A DNA stretch of 64,000 nt from CAVRCT01 sp963719645 (GTDB taxonomy: Bacteria; Pseudomonadota; Gammaproteobacteria; DSM-16500). Of this stretch, positions 34,272 through 43,621 are shown in pieces (position 1 is the first letter of the stretch; each line of letters starts with the position of its first letter). The stretch lies in NCBI GenBank assembly GCA_963719645.1, contig CAVRCT010000007.1, positions 558,001 to 622,000 on the forward strand, in the 5' to 3' direction. The notes below the pieces were generated by a model. The model saw only the letters and a program-made list of their open reading frames with translations, was not told the DNA's origin and made no database searches. The translations under genes and the position numbers were made by a program.

Positions 34272-35558
34272 TCACCTAAAATTTTCTTTCAACCCCTGCC
34301 AACACTGCAAATAATTTTCCTGACGAAAAGAAGCAGCAAATGCCTGTGGTGTGAGTCGCCAAACGTATTGCGCTTCAAACATAAAAGCCAATGTATCCGA
34401 AAAATATTCGGGTTTTAATTCAGAGTGAGTTGCTTTATGAAACGCATCAGCATCCGGTCCATGTGCTGACATGCAATTATGTAAACTGCCGCCGCCAGGT
34501 ATAAATCCCGTTTCTTTCGCATCATACACGCCAAAAATTAATCCCATATATTCATTCATAATATTGCGATGATAATAAGGCGGTCTAAACGTATCTTGTG
34601 CAACCATCCAACGCGGTGGAAAAATTACAAAATCAATATTCGCAACGCCAGCGGTTTGTGAGGGTGATGTCAAGACAGTAAAAATCGATGGATCGGGATG
34701 ATCAAAGCTCACAGAATTAATGGTATTAAATTTACTGAGATCATATTTATAAGGAACATAATTGCCATGCCACGCGACAACATTCAGCGGCGAATGATCT
34801 ATTTCCGCTGACCATAAATTCCCTTGAAATTTCGCCACGATAAAACTCGGCGCATTGATGGTTTCATAGGCGGCTGTTGGGATTTGAAAATCGCGCGGAT
34901 TGGCTAAGCCATTCGCACCAATCGGCCCTAATTCGGGTAGCCGAAAAGGGGCGCCGAAATTTTCACAAATGTAGCCGCGTGCTTTGTCATCCAGTAACAC
35001 GACTTGAAATTTGATGCCGCGTGGAATCACAATCATTTCGCCCGGTTTAGCATCGAGCACTCCAAATTCAGTTTTAAAACGCAGCTTTCCTTCTTGCGGC
35101 ACAATTAAAAAATCGCCATCCGCATTATAAAAATATTCATGCTGCATGGATTGATTCGCTGTATACAAATGAATTGCTGCACCTGTTAACATTTCAATGC
35201 TGCCATTCGCAGCGAGCGTAAATAATCCTTGGATAAAATGATGCGGATAATCGGGATAAGGCAGTGGGTCCCAGCGCATTTGCGTGGGCGGCATAGGAAT
35301 TTGATTACAAGGAGGAGCCGATAAGTTTTTTTGTTCAATGAGAAAAAAATCGCCGTGCAAAACGGAGGGTTTAATTCGATATAACCAACTGTGTAAATTG
35401 GCATGACGGGCAACCGTAAAAGCACTGCCGCTTAATTGCTCGGCATACAATCCAAAAGGTGGTTTTTGCGGCGCGTTTTGTCCTTTGACTAACGCATTTT
35501 CAATCGCTTCAGATTGAAAATGATTACCCAGTCCGTCTAAGTATCGTAAACAGCTCAT
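34272..35558 (-). CDS. hgmA: Homogentisate 1,2-dioxygenase
   Basis: This Fe(II) enzyme opens the homogentisate ring to maleylacetoacetate in tyrosine breakdown. The 428-residue protein starts YLDGLGNHFQSEAI and has PFGLYAEQLSGSAFT, the cupin-like motif EMIVIPRGIKF, PPYYHRNIMNEYMG with an iron-site His, and CMSAHGPDADAF. Its length is normal for the family. It is last of five tightly packed genes (hpd-fah-maiA-hisC-hgmA). In Legionella this enzyme limits pyomelanin formation from homogentisate. Confidence 0.96.
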   Translation of the reverse strand: MSCLRYLDGLGNHFQSEAIENALVKGQNAPQKPPFGLYAEQLSGSAFTVARHANLHSWLYRIKPSVLHGDFFLIEQKNLSAPPCNQIPMPPTQMRWDPLPYPDYPHHFIQGLFTLAANGSIEMLTGAAIHLYTANQSMQHEYFYNADGDFLIVPQEGKLRFKTEFGVLDAKPGEMIVIPRGIKFQVVLLDDKARGYICENFGAPFRLPELGPIGANGLANPRDFQIPTAAYETINAPSFIVAKFQGNLWSAEIDHSPLNVVAWHGNYVPYKYDLSKFNTINSVSFDHPDPSIFTVLTSPSQTAGVANIDFVIFPPRWMVAQDTFRPPYYHRNIMNEYMGLIFGVYDAKETGFIPGGGSLHNCMSAHGPDADAFHKATHSELKPEYFSDTLAFMFEAQYVWRLTPQAFAASFRQENYLQCWQGLKENFR

Positions 35559-35568
35559 GCCGCACTCC

Positions 35569-36681
35569 CTAAATCAATTGTTGAAAAGTATTTAAAAAGC
35601 GCTCATTTTGTTCCTGCGTGCCAATAGTGACCCGAATATGATTCGGTAAATCATAAGCTGTCAATGGACGCACAATAACGCCTTGTTGTAATAAGAGTTG
35701 ATACATTTCATAACCGCTTTTTTCAACATGGATGGTAATGAAGTTGCCGACCGATGGAATATAATCCACCTTTAATTTTTTCAAACCATCTTGCAATTGT
35801 TGCATACCCATTTTATTGAGTTGCACGCTGCGTTTGACATGCTCATGATCACCTAAGGCTGCCGCACAAGCATGTGCTGCAATTGAATTGACATTAAATG
35901 GCAAGCGAGCCCGATTTAAAATATCGGCAATGTTGGGAGAGGAGATGGCATAACCTAATCGTAACGCCGCTAAACCATAGACTTTTGAAAACGTGCGAGT
36001 AATGATTAAGTTGGGGTATTGCGCCAATAATTCTAATGAATTGGGATAATCGGGCAGATCAATATATTCGTTATAGGCTTCATCTAAAACGACTAAGACA
36101 TTCGGTGGAATCGATTCCAATAATAATAACAACTCGGTTAAATTCGTATATGTGCCAGTTGGATTGTTGGGATTCACGACAAAAATAATCCGCGTATTCA
36201 ATGTCACCGCAGCAATCATTTTTTTGATATCACTGCCGTAGTTTTTTGCTGGAATCGTAATCAGTTCTGCATCATAACTTTTTATTAACAAGGGAATCGT
36301 TAAGAATGCATACTGTGAAATAATAGCCTCACTTTGCTGGGTCAGATAAGATTTTATGATTAACTCTAAAACGTTTTCCGAGCCATTGCCGATGGTTAAT
36401 TGCTCTGGCAATACCCGGAAAGTTTGTGCAATGGCTTTTTTCAATTCGAAACAACCGCCGTCCGGATAAAAGTGAGACTTTAGCAAATGATCTTGAGCAG
36501 CCAGGATGGCAAGTGGACTGGGCCCTAATGGATTTTCATTGCTGGCAAGTTTGATGGCTGAGGTGATACCTAATTCACGTTCGAGTTCCTCAATCGGTTT
36601 GCCGGGCTGATACGGGGTTAATTTACGAATATGACTGTTTGCAAGATCACGAAAATCGACATCCGGTAATTCTGTTTTCAT
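35569..36681 (-). CDS. hisC: HisC-family PLP aminotransferase, probably for tyrosine/phenylalanine here
   Basis: The 370-residue class II aminotransferase has SNENPLGPSPLAI, NPNNPTGTYT, DEAYNEYID and the PLP lysine in RTFSKVYGLAALRLGYA, all typical of histidinol-phosphate aminotransferases. No other his gene is near. It lies inside the tyrosine degradation operon, 10 bp from hgmA and 6 bp from maiA. A role as aromatic aminotransferase making 4-hydroxyphenylpyruvate for Hpd is therefore likely. HisC-type enzymes are known to accept aromatic amino acids. This reassignment is inference from context. Confidence 0.85.
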   Translation of the reverse strand: MKTELPDVDFRDLANSHIRKLTPYQPGKPIEELERELGITSAIKLASNENPLGPSPLAILAAQDHLLKSHFYPDGGCFELKKAIAQTFRVLPEQLTIGNGSENVLELIIKSYLTQQSEAIISQYAFLTIPLLIKSYDAELITIPAKNYGSDIKKMIAAVTLNTRIIFVVNPNNPTGTYTNLTELLLLLESIPPNVLVVLDEAYNEYIDLPDYPNSLELLAQYPNLIITRTFSKVYGLAALRLGYAISSPNIADILNRARLPFNVNSIAAHACAAALGDHEHVKRSVQLNKMGMQQLQDGLKKLKVDYIPSVGNFITIHVEKSGYEMYQLLLQQGVIVRPLTAYDLPNHIRVTIGTQEQNERFLNTFQQLI

Positions 36682-36687
36682 TAAAAA

Positions 36688-37320
36688 TCACTCCTGTGGC
36701 CATGCTTTATGAAAAGCAGGATGTTGTTGGCAATTAGTATCAATGCGAACCAAGGTTGGAAAAGCCGTTAGATCACAAGCAAAACGCTTTGCGTTATACA
36801 TTTGTGGCACCAAACAAATGTCAGCCAGTGAAGGCGTATGGCCTATGCAAAATTCTCCAGCATATTGACTATTGACTAGCTCTGTTTCAAGTGCGGTAAA
36901 ACCGACGCTAATCCAGTGTTGATACCATTGATTCTTTTTCTCTTCACTGATGCCGAGTTCGTTGGTTAAATATTTTAAAACACGTAAATTATTTAAGGGG
37001 TGAATATCAGCAACAATTTTCAGTGCAAATGATTTTGCAAAAATGCGTTGCTGTGTGTCATTTGGCAGTAACGACGGTGTTGGAAACTTTTCTTCTAAAT
37101 AATCAATAATTGCAAGTGATTGAGTGATGACTTGATTGTCGTCTTGCAACGTGGGAACCAAGCCTTGTGGATTAATTGTTTTATAAGTGGGTGAATGATG
37201 TTCACCGCCATTGTTGGTTAAATGAATAGGAATTTTTTCATAGGCGAGATTTTTTAAATTCAAGGCAATTCGCACACGAAAAGCCGCAGTAGAACGAAAA
37301 TAATCATACAGCGTTAACAT
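36688..37320 (-). CDS. maiA: Maleylacetoacetate isomerase (zeta-class GST)
   Basis: This glutathione-dependent enzyme turns maleylacetoacetate into fumarylacetoacetate. The 210-residue protein begins LYDYFRSTAAFRVRIALNLK, with the SSCS/RSTA-like active-site stretch of zeta GSTs, then NPQGLVPTLQDDN and the thioredoxin-fold QSLAIIDYLEE. It ends YNAKRFACDLTAFP. Its start overlaps the end of the fumarylacetoacetase gene by 7 bp, which supports coupled translation. Confidence 0.94.
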   Translation of the reverse strand: MLTLYDYFRSTAAFRVRIALNLKNLAYEKIPIHLTNNGGEHHSPTYKTINPQGLVPTLQDDNQVITQSLAIIDYLEEKFPTPSLLPNDTQQRIFAKSFALKIVADIHPLNNLRVLKYLTNELGISEEKKNQWYQHWISVGFTALETELVNSQYAGEFCIGHTPSLADICLVPQMYNAKRFACDLTAFPTLVRIDTNCQQHPAFHKAWPQE

Positions 37321-38300
37321 GTCGTTACCACAACTTTTTGTTGAATGGCACCAAAAATACTTTCTTGTTGCGCATTTAACATTTCAATTTTTACCCGATC
37401 ATTGGGTTGCAAAAACGGAGTAGCAGCCTTGCCCTGTTGAATGATTTCTAACATGCGTTTTTCTGCGATGCAAGAAGAGCCTTTGCTGCGATCAATATTT
37501 GAAACGGTGCCTGAGCCGATAATGCTGCCCGCCATTAAATGCCGTGTTTTAGCAGCGTGAGCAATTAAGGTTGGAAAATCAAATGTCATATCCACCCCCG
37601 CATTCGGTTGACCAAATAATTGATTATTCAAATGGGTGATCAATGGCAAATGAACTTTTTTACCATCCCATGCATCGGCTAATTCATCGGGTGTCACCGC
37701 AACTGGGGAAAATGCACTGGAGGGTTTGCTTTGGTAAAAACCAAATCCTTTGTTCATTTCAGCCGGAATTAAATTACGCAACGACACATCATTTACTAGC
37801 ATAAATAAACAAATGGCATTTGCTGCATTCTCAGTTGTCGCACCCATTGCAACATCTTGCGTAATCACAGCGACTTCGGCTTCGAAATCGATACCCCAAT
37901 TGATATCAGCCATCACAATGTCGTCATGTGGGCCTAGGAAACAATCGGAACCGCCTTGATACATTAAAGGATCCGTCCAAAAATCGTTGGGCATCTCGGC
38001 ACCGCGCGCTTTGCGAACTAATTCAACATGATTAACATAAGCACTGCCATCCGCCCATTGATAAGCACGCGGCAGGGGTGAGGCAATGGTTTGTTGTTGA
38101 AACGGCAGCGTCGCTTCGATGTTGCCTGCATTTAGTTGCTCGTAATAATGTTGTAATCGAGGCGCACAATCTTGCCAATGATCTAACGCTTGTTGTAAGG
38201 TTGCGGCGACATCTGTCACCACAACCGCTTTGGTTAAATCTTTGCTGACAACCACTAATTGTCCATCACGGGTATGATTTTTTAGCGTTGCTAATTTCAT
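37314..38300 (-). CDS. fahA: Fumarylacetoacetase-family hydrolase
   Basis: This last enzyme of tyrosine breakdown yields fumarate and acetoacetate. The 328-residue protein has the FAH fold: MYQGGSDCFLGPHDDIV, WGIDFEAEVAVITQDV (metal-binding acidic residues), and MAGSIIGSGTVSN with SKGSSCIAEKRMLE. It is the bacterial two-domain FAH-like type rather than the long eukaryotic form. It overlaps hpd by 4 bp and maiA by 7 bp. Confidence 0.93.
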   Translation of the reverse strand: MKLATLKNHTRDGQLVVVSKDLTKAVVVTDVAATLQQALDHWQDCAPRLQHYYEQLNAGNIEATLPFQQQTIASPLPRAYQWADGSAYVNHVELVRKARGAEMPNDFWTDPLMYQGGSDCFLGPHDDIVMADINWGIDFEAEVAVITQDVAMGATTENAANAICLFMLVNDVSLRNLIPAEMNKGFGFYQSKPSSAFSPVAVTPDELADAWDGKKVHLPLITHLNNQLFGQPNAGVDMTFDFPTLIAHAAKTRHLMAGSIIGSGTVSNIDRSKGSSCIAEKRMLEIIQQGKAATPFLQPNDRVKIEMLNAQQESIFGAIQQKVVVTTC

Positions 38301-39370
38301 GTTTCATTCTCTTCTTGTAATACGCCACGTTTAATTTGATCGAGCTCGATAGATTCAAATAAGGCTTTGAAATTGCCTTCGCCAAATCCCTCATCCCCTT
38401 TGCGTTGGATAATTTCAAAAAATACAGGCCCCAACATATTTTTGGTAAAAATTTGCAGTAACAATTTTTTATCCGGTGTGGTTTGGCCATCCACTAAAAT
38501 GCGATTTTTTCTCAAACGGTCAAGTGCTTCGCCATGTTTGGGTAAGCGTTTTTCAATTAAATCAAAATAAGTTTCTGGCGTGTCTAAAAATTCCAAGCCA
38601 GTGGTACGTAATGATTCAACAGTCGTATAAATATCGTTGGTGCCTAATGCGATGTGTTGAATACCTTCGCCATTAAAATCTTTTAAAAATTCTTCAATTT
38701 GAGATTTGTCATCAGATGATTCATTCAGTGGAATACGAATTTTGCCGCAGGGGCTGGTCATTGCGCGGCTTTTTAAACCGGTTAATTTACCTTCGATATC
38801 AAAATAACGAATTTCTTTGAAATTAAAAATACTTTCATAAAATTCTGCCCATTTATTCATATTGCCGCGTTGCAAATTATGCGTGACATGATCGAGATAC
38901 GTGAGACCGTTGTCATTGATAGGAGACGATGCATTGGCGATGGGAGTAAAGTGATGCTGGTAGTTGGCTGCTTGTTGAGTATGATCAACGAAATAAATCA
39001 AACTGCCACCGACACCACAAATAGCAGGGATATCATAAATTGGTAACGGTTGCTCAGCCGGTTTAGCACCTTGAGCAAGCGCATGTTCATAAGCGGCTTT
39101 GGCATTCGCTACGCGAAAACCCATGGCTGACGTTGAGGCGCCGTGCAGATCGGCAAATTGACCGGCAGCGCTATTCGGTGTGACATTGATAAGAAAACGG
39201 ATATCGTTTTGTTGATAGAGCGTGACATTATGATTTTTGTGTTTTGCGACGGGGACAAACCCCATGGTTATAAATTGTTTTGCTAAGATGTCTGGATGTT
39301 TGGTGGTAAACTCAAGAAATTCAAAACCGTTTGTTCCTGCGGGATTTTGTGACAGATTCTGGGTCTGCAT
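38297..39370 (-). CDS. hpd: 4-hydroxyphenylpyruvate dioxygenase
   Basis: This Fe(II) enzyme makes homogentisate from 4-hydroxyphenylpyruvate. The 357-residue protein has two VOC-type domains. The C-terminal one contains DHVTHNL (first His), GIQHIALGTNDIY (second His) and PVFFEIIQRKGDEGFGEGNF (Glu ligand and gating helix). A strong AAGGAGG ribosome site lies 7 bp before the ATG. It is first gene of the five-gene tyrosine catabolic operon and divergent from phhA. Confidence 0.96.
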   Translation of the reverse strand: MQTQNLSQNPAGTNGFEFLEFTTKHPDILAKQFITMGFVPVAKHKNHNVTLYQQNDIRFLINVTPNSAAGQFADLHGASTSAMGFRVANAKAAYEHALAQGAKPAEQPLPIYDIPAICGVGGSLIYFVDHTQQAANYQHHFTPIANASSPINDNGLTYLDHVTHNLQRGNMNKWAEFYESIFNFKEIRYFDIEGKLTGLKSRAMTSPCGKIRIPLNESSDDKSQIEEFLKDFNGEGIQHIALGTNDIYTTVESLRTTGLEFLDTPETYFDLIEKRLPKHGEALDRLRKNRILVDGQTTPDKKLLLQIFTKNMLGPVFFEIIQRKGDEGFGEGNFKALFESIELDQIKRGVLQEENET

Positions 39371-39398
39371 ATTGAAACCTCCTTTTTATTGAGGGGAT

Positions 39399-39428
39399 AG
39401 CATATAATACCGAACCTGAATTTGTAAA
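39399..39428 (-). promoter_or_regulatory. Probable promoter of the hpd operon
   Basis: On the minus strand TTTACA (39423-39428) and TATGCT (39399-39404) are separated by 18 bp, placing the -10 box about 29 bp before the hpd ATG. The 124-bp divergent spacer also serves phhA. No certain TyrR/PhhR operator was seen. Confidence 0.5.
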
Positions 39429-39494
39429 AGAGAATATTGAAAGATTAGCATGAATGGTGGCAAGATGACGTGTATTCAATGAGCGGAGCGATTT

Positions 39495-40289
39495 ATGTCA
39501 TATAAGCAAACATCTTATGTTGCAAAACCGGTCGATGAAAACGGTGTTGCGCATTATACCGAAGCAGAAAATTCAGTTTGGCATGATTTAATTACCCGTC
39601 AAAGTAAAATTGTGGCAGGGCGTGCCTGTGATGAATATTTGCAGGGTATTGAATTACTGGATATGTCGCATGATCGAATTCCGCAATGTTTTGAAATTTC
39701 TGACGTCTTGCAAAAGGCGACTGGCTGGTCGCTGGAGCCGGTGCCTGCGTTAATTCCTTTCGAGAAATTTTTTCATTTATTAGCCAATCGAAAATTTCCA
39801 GCCGCAACATTTATCCGCACCCGTGACGAATTAGATTATTTACAAGAACCGGATATTTTTCATGAAGTATTTGGTCATTGCCCTTTGTTGACCAATCAAG
39901 CGTATGCTGATTTTACCGAGATGTATGGCAAATTAGGCTTACTGGCCGATAAAGAAGATCGCGCATTGTTAGCCCGATTATATTGGTTCACGATCGAATT
40001 TGGTTTAATTAATACGGCAAAAGGATTGCGGGTTTATGGCGGCGGCATTTTGTCATCGAAGGAAGAAACGGTGTATAGCCTAGAGAGTGATATTCCATTA
40101 CGTCGACCTTTTGATGTTATGGATGCTTTACGCACACCCTATCGCATTGATATCATGCAGCCGGTTTATTTTGTCATTAATACATTTGATACGTTGTTTG
40201 AATTAATTGAAATGGATCTTGTTGGCTTGATTAAAGAGGCGCGTAAGCTGGGAGAGTATCCTCCGCATTATGAACCCAAGGAGAGTTAA
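39495..40289 (+). CDS. phhA: Phenylalanine 4-monooxygenase
   Basis: This converts phenylalanine to tyrosine with tetrahydrobiopterin and Fe(II). The 264-residue bacterial form lacks a regulatory ACT domain. The iron ligands are H123 and H128 (DIFHEVFGHCPLL) and E168 (YWFTIEFGL); RGRACDEY-like AGRACDEYLQGIELL and YGGGILSSKEET are also present. The ribosome site CGGAG lies before the ATG. The phhB ATG follows its stop directly. It is divergent from the hpd operon, so phenylalanine feeds into tyrosine degradation. Confidence 0.96.
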   Translation: MSYKQTSYVAKPVDENGVAHYTEAENSVWHDLITRQSKIVAGRACDEYLQGIELLDMSHDRIPQCFEISDVLQKATGWSLEPVPALIPFEKFFHLLANRKFPAATFIRTRDELDYLQEPDIFHEVFGHCPLLTNQAYADFTEMYGKLGLLADKEDRALLARLYWFTIEFGLINTAKGLRVYGGGILSSKEETVYSLESDIPLRRPFDVMDALRTPYRIDIMQPVYFVINTFDTLFELIEMDLVGLIKEARKLGEYPPHYEPKES

Positions 40290-40634
40290 ATGAATACAGT
40301 TTGTGATTTACAGGCAAAACATTGTGTACCTTGCGAAGGGGGTGTTGCGCCTTTAACGAAAGAGCAAGCCACGGATTTTTTGCAAAAGTTAAATCAATGG
40401 GAAGTGAATGCGGACGGTAAGAGCATTCATAAACGATTTATGTTTAAAAACTTTTATAAGACAATGGCATTTGTGAATGCGATTGCTTGGATCGCCAATC
40501 AAGAAAATCATCATCCGGATTTGGAAGTGGGTTATAATTATTGTGCAGTAAAATTTATGACGCATGCGATTAATGGTTTATCAGAAAATGATTTTATTTG
40601 TGCGGCAAAAGTTGATGGTTTAGGATCACTTTAA
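40290..40634 (+). CDS. phhB: Pterin-4a-carbinolamine dehydratase
   Basis: This recycles the pterin cofactor used by PhhA. The 114-residue protein begins with a Cys-containing segment (CDLQAKHCVPCEGG) and PLTKEQATDFLQKL. It then has FKNFYKTMAFVNAIAWIANQENHHPDLEVGYN (split), with the catalytic His pair and the Asp of the PCD family. Its start immediately follows the phhA stop, with AAGGAGA as ribosome site inside phhA. Confidence 0.95.
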   Translation: MNTVCDLQAKHCVPCEGGVAPLTKEQATDFLQKLNQWEVNADGKSIHKRFMFKNFYKTMAFVNAIAWIANQENHHPDLEVGYNYCAVKFMTHAINGLSENDFICAAKVDGLGSL

Positions 40635-40653
40635 TTTTTTAGGAGCTATGATT

Positions 40654-40776
40654 ATGAGAGCATGTTTATTAACCATTTTTGTTTTAGCAGTTACGTTATT
40701 AATGGGTTGTGAGCATACCGTTCAAGGGTTTGGTCAAGATATGCAACAAAATGGGAAAAAAATAGAGAATAGCTAG
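40654..40776 (+). CDS. Entericidin-like small lipoprotein
   Basis: The 40-residue product begins MRACLLTIFVLAVTLLMGCE, a lipoprotein signal peptide with Cys at residue 19. It continues TVQGFGQDMQQNGKKIENS, the short amphipathic tail typical of entericidin A/B-type (EcnAB) lipoproteins. AGGAG at 40641-40645 favours the third of three adjacent in-frame ATG codons (40648, 40654). It lies 19 bp after phhB but is unlikely to share its function. Entericidins are linked to toxin/antidote lipoproteins; only one is present here. Confidence 0.78.
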   Translation: MRACLLTIFVLAVTLLMGCEHTVQGFGQDMQQNGKKIENS

Positions 40777-40907
40777 TGCAGTGAAAATGCATGCTGCTTT
40801 ATTATAAAAATCCTTCTTTGAAAAGGTTTTGTTGCATAATTTAAGTCGACTTCATCCGTGATTTCCTTCCACCCTTGTGGGCATAGGTGTCAAGCTAAGG
40901 TGATTTT

Positions 40908-41090
40908 GCTTAGAACGCCTTCACCCGCAGGGGGAAGGTGGCCGATAGGCCGGATGGGGGGATAAAAAAATGCAAGAAATCTTAGCAAGAAATGATAAAA
41001 GCAGTAAAAAAGCCGTGATTGAGAGTGTTATTTTGATCCCCCCATCCGGCCTGTCGGCCACCTTCCCCCTGCGGGGAAGGCATTCTAAGC
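40908..41090. repeat. Palindromic repeat, family 5 (GGCCGGATGGGGGGAT type)
   Basis: The left arm starts GCTTAGAACGCCTTCACCCG and runs to GGATGGGGGGAT; the right arm from 41036 is its complement. About 55-bp stems surround a 63-bp AT-rich loop. A fragment of the same right end (GGGGAAGGCATTCTAAGC) recurs at about 56039-56056. It lies in the 570-bp gap after the entericidin-like gene together with a family 3 element. Confidence 0.88.
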
Positions 41091-41119
41091 AATACTTTTA
41101 ACTATGCAGCAACACCCTT

Positions 41120-41287
41120 TTATAAGAGGCGTTGTTGCGTAATTCACGCACCGTCATTGCGAGGAGCGTTTTTTGCGACGAAGCAATCCAGTTTTTGATT
41201 CTTAAGTCTAAAACTGGATTGCTTCGTCGCAAAAAACGCCCCTCGCAATGACGGAAGTGGGAATTACGCAACAACGCCTTTATAAGA
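41120..41287. repeat. Nested palindrome, family 3 core in GGCGTTGTTGCG outer arms
   Basis: The outer arms TATAAGAGGCGTTGTTGCGT and complement (to 41287) enclose a family 3 core at 41152-41253 (CGTCATTGCGAGGAGCGTTT and complement). The same outer arms surround a different core at 44609-44783, which shows that outer and inner modules vary independently. Confidence 0.9.
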
Positions 41288-41347
41288 AGGGGATAATAGT
41301 TTAAGCCCTCGAAAGAGGGCGATATTTTTGTAAGTGAGTTTGAGAGA

Positions 41348-42259
41348 TTACGATGCTTTCGGAAAGTCCGCCGGTTTCGTCTTATTATTTTTTAAAACTT
41401 GAAATAAATTATCATAAACATTATTAGCACTCCAAACATACCAGCCTGAGACATCTTTTGAATCTTCCACCGCGCGAATTTCTTGTAATAAATATTGTTG
41501 TTTTTGCGCATTGCTGGTCTTGTTAATATAGTGAAAGTTAGCAGCTTCAATAAAAGCATGCACTTTGAAGGGCGCGTTATTATTGAATTGTCCAACCAAG
41601 GCATTTAATGAATTATTGATCGTTTTATACGGTTGAGCAGAATATTTTTGATAGGGCCAAAAGTGTGAAGGGTAAACCATCGGATTCACATCATCCACAC
41701 TGTCGGCAAACATTTTAATATTTTGGCCGATGTGCATGGAAGGATAATAGCTCACTTCACCAAAGATATCGATTTGCATCGGCACATGTTGCGCATTGAT
41801 TTTTTCTTTGAACCATTTAATCACGACATAAACATCTTTGGCATGTTGTGGGTTGGCAGGTTCTTTTGAACTATAACGAATGTAATCGAGTTGGATCGCA
41901 TCGGCACCGGCTTTGATGGCTTCATTAATAAATTTAAGTTTTTCTTCCCAGTGTGCTTGCGAATGAATTTGTTCAGCATGTCCGCCGTCTGAAAAAACGA
42001 CGATACGGGTAACATTTTTGATGCCAGCGGCTTTGACTTTTGCGATGGCGGGTGCATAGTGGGAACTGTAATAGTCATGGTCGATGACAAAGGTATTGAT
42101 GCCAGTGGCCTTTGCCTGCTTAATTAAGTAATCTAATTTTTCGGGCTTTTCTAAAACATACTGAGTTAAATAAATTCCCTTATCCCAGGCTTCAGCAACA
42201 GTCATCCATCCGAAAAATAAGCATAAGGCGAATAGCGTTTTAACCCATAATTTCCACAT
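41348..42259 (-). CDS. Secreted putative glycoside hydrolase (DUF4015 family)
   Basis: The 303-residue precursor has a signal peptide (cleavage after AEA, about residue 24). The mature part reads as a TIM-barrel of the DUF4015/'putative glycoside hydrolase' family: GIYLTQYVLEKPEKLDYLI, INTFVIDHDYY, ADAIQLDYIRYSS (conserved near the proposed active site), VPMQIDIFGEV and VNPMVYPSHFW. The substrate is not known. It stands alone between a repeat cluster and argE. Confidence 0.8.
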   Translation of the reverse strand: MWKLWVKTLFALCLFFGWMTVAEAWDKGIYLTQYVLEKPEKLDYLIKQAKATGINTFVIDHDYYSSHYAPAIAKVKAAGIKNVTRIVVFSDGGHAEQIHSQAHWEEKLKFINEAIKAGADAIQLDYIRYSSKEPANPQHAKDVYVVIKWFKEKINAQHVPMQIDIFGEVSYYPSMHIGQNIKMFADSVDDVNPMVYPSHFWPYQKYSAQPYKTINNSLNALVGQFNNNAPFKVHAFIEAANFHYINKTSNAQKQQYLLQEIRAVEDSKDVSGWYVWSANNVYDNLFQVLKNNKTKPADFPKAS

Positions 42260-42407
42260 AATAAATCTTCCTTTTGGGTGATTTATAACAGGTTTATAAG
42301 ATTAGTATAACTCAATAGAATGAGAAGTAGCACACGCGAAAAAGCATAATTATTAGTGGAAAAATGCTGGCCTGGAAAGATAGTGGGCATTTTTACTTTA
42401 AATGTCA

Positions 42408-43556
42408 TCAACAGACGATCTTTCGTAAAAACTGTTCACACTGCTGCAATTGTGCCAATGACACAAATTCATTAGCACGATGTGCTTGTTCAATACTGCC
42501 AGGCCCACACACCAGGGTTGGGATATTTGCCTGTTGAAAGAGTCCCGCTTCCGTTGCATAAGAGACTTTATGAATGTTTTGATTGTCAGTCAGTTTGTTT
42601 GTGAATGCAGTAAACGTTGCATTGGGGTCAGCGTGAAAGCTTGGCACGGTAGCGATTTGATCTAACAAAACAGATGCAGCAGCATGCTCCATTTGCATTT
42701 GGGGTTGTAAGTCCGTGTGAATATAGTGCTTGATACGTGCAAAGACATCGTCAGGATGCGTTTCAGGCAAATTACGTAATTCAAAAATAAATTCGCAAAA
42801 AGCAGGGATGGTATTATAGGCATTCCCGCCTTTCATTAAATTTGTGGTTAACGTTGAAAAACTCACATCGTAATGAGAATCAAAAGGCCCTTGTCTTTTA
42901 AATTCGTCGGCGATGTCTCGAATATAACAAATTAATTTGGCGGCATATTCAATTGCGTTACATCCTTCGGGCGTGAGGGAAGAATGAGCTGCATTTCCAT
43001 GCACACGGCAACGAAACACTTGAATGCCTTTGTGCGCAATCACCGGTCGCATTTCAGTGGGCTCGCCGACGATGCAAGCGGTCGGTTGGATACCTAATTT
43101 AGCGAAATCAGCAATCAGAAACGGTGCACCACGGCAGCCAATTTCTTCATCATAGGACAGCGCAAAATGAATAGGGTGTTTTAACCGTTGTTGTAAAAAT
43201 TCTGGAATCAATGCCAAAGCAACTGCGATAAATCCTTTCATGTCAGAGGTGCCGCGCCCAAATACGTTGCCATCTAACTGGGTTAAGGTGAAAGGATCTG
43301 TCTGCCAATCTTGACCATCCACCGGCACGACGTCCGTATGACCGGATAACACAATCCCGCCTGTGATTGAGCCTTCGGCTGCTGGAAGGGTGGCTAATAA
43401 ATTGGCTTTTGGCTCGTTGGGGTCATAGCTAAGATGGGAAGTGATGTTGTAATTCTTTAATAACCACTCTTGGATAAAATGAATTAAATTTAAATTCGAA
43501 TTCCGTGAGGTGGTATCAAATTCAACGAGTCGTGCGAGCCATTCAAGCGAATTCAT
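42408..43556 (-). CDS. argE: Acetylornithine deacetylase (M20 family)
   Basis: This zinc hydrolase releases ornithine from N-acetylornithine in arginine synthesis. The 382-residue protein has LSGHTDVVPVDGQDW (first metal motif), GRGTSDMKGFIAVAL, the catalytic Glu in SYDEEIGCRG, and CIVGEPTEMRPVIAHKG. It ends CGPGSIEQAHRANEFV, typical of ArgE. No other arg gene is adjacent. Related M20 amidohydrolases cannot be fully excluded. Confidence 0.88.
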   Translation of the reverse strand: MNSLEWLARLVEFDTTSRNSNLNLIHFIQEWLLKNYNITSHLSYDPNEPKANLLATLPAAEGSITGGIVLSGHTDVVPVDGQDWQTDPFTLTQLDGNVFGRGTSDMKGFIAVALALIPEFLQQRLKHPIHFALSYDEEIGCRGAPFLIADFAKLGIQPTACIVGEPTEMRPVIAHKGIQVFRCRVHGNAAHSSLTPEGCNAIEYAAKLICYIRDIADEFKRQGPFDSHYDVSFSTLTTNLMKGGNAYNTIPAFCEFIFELRNLPETHPDDVFARIKHYIHTDLQPQMQMEHAAASVLLDQIATVPSFHADPNATFTAFTNKLTDNQNIHKVSYATEAGLFQQANIPTLVCGPGSIEQAHRANEFVSLAQLQQCEQFLRKIVC

Positions 43557-43621
43557 TGGAGTTCCTTTTCTAGAATAGGGTACAATTTAGCGGGAATTGT
43601 TTTATAGAGGAAGTATTTTAT

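Noticed and set aside
40908..41287. Repeated stretches that might be a CRISPR array
   Set aside because: The repeats are inverted palindromes of different families, not direct repeats with regular spacers; no cas gene is present.
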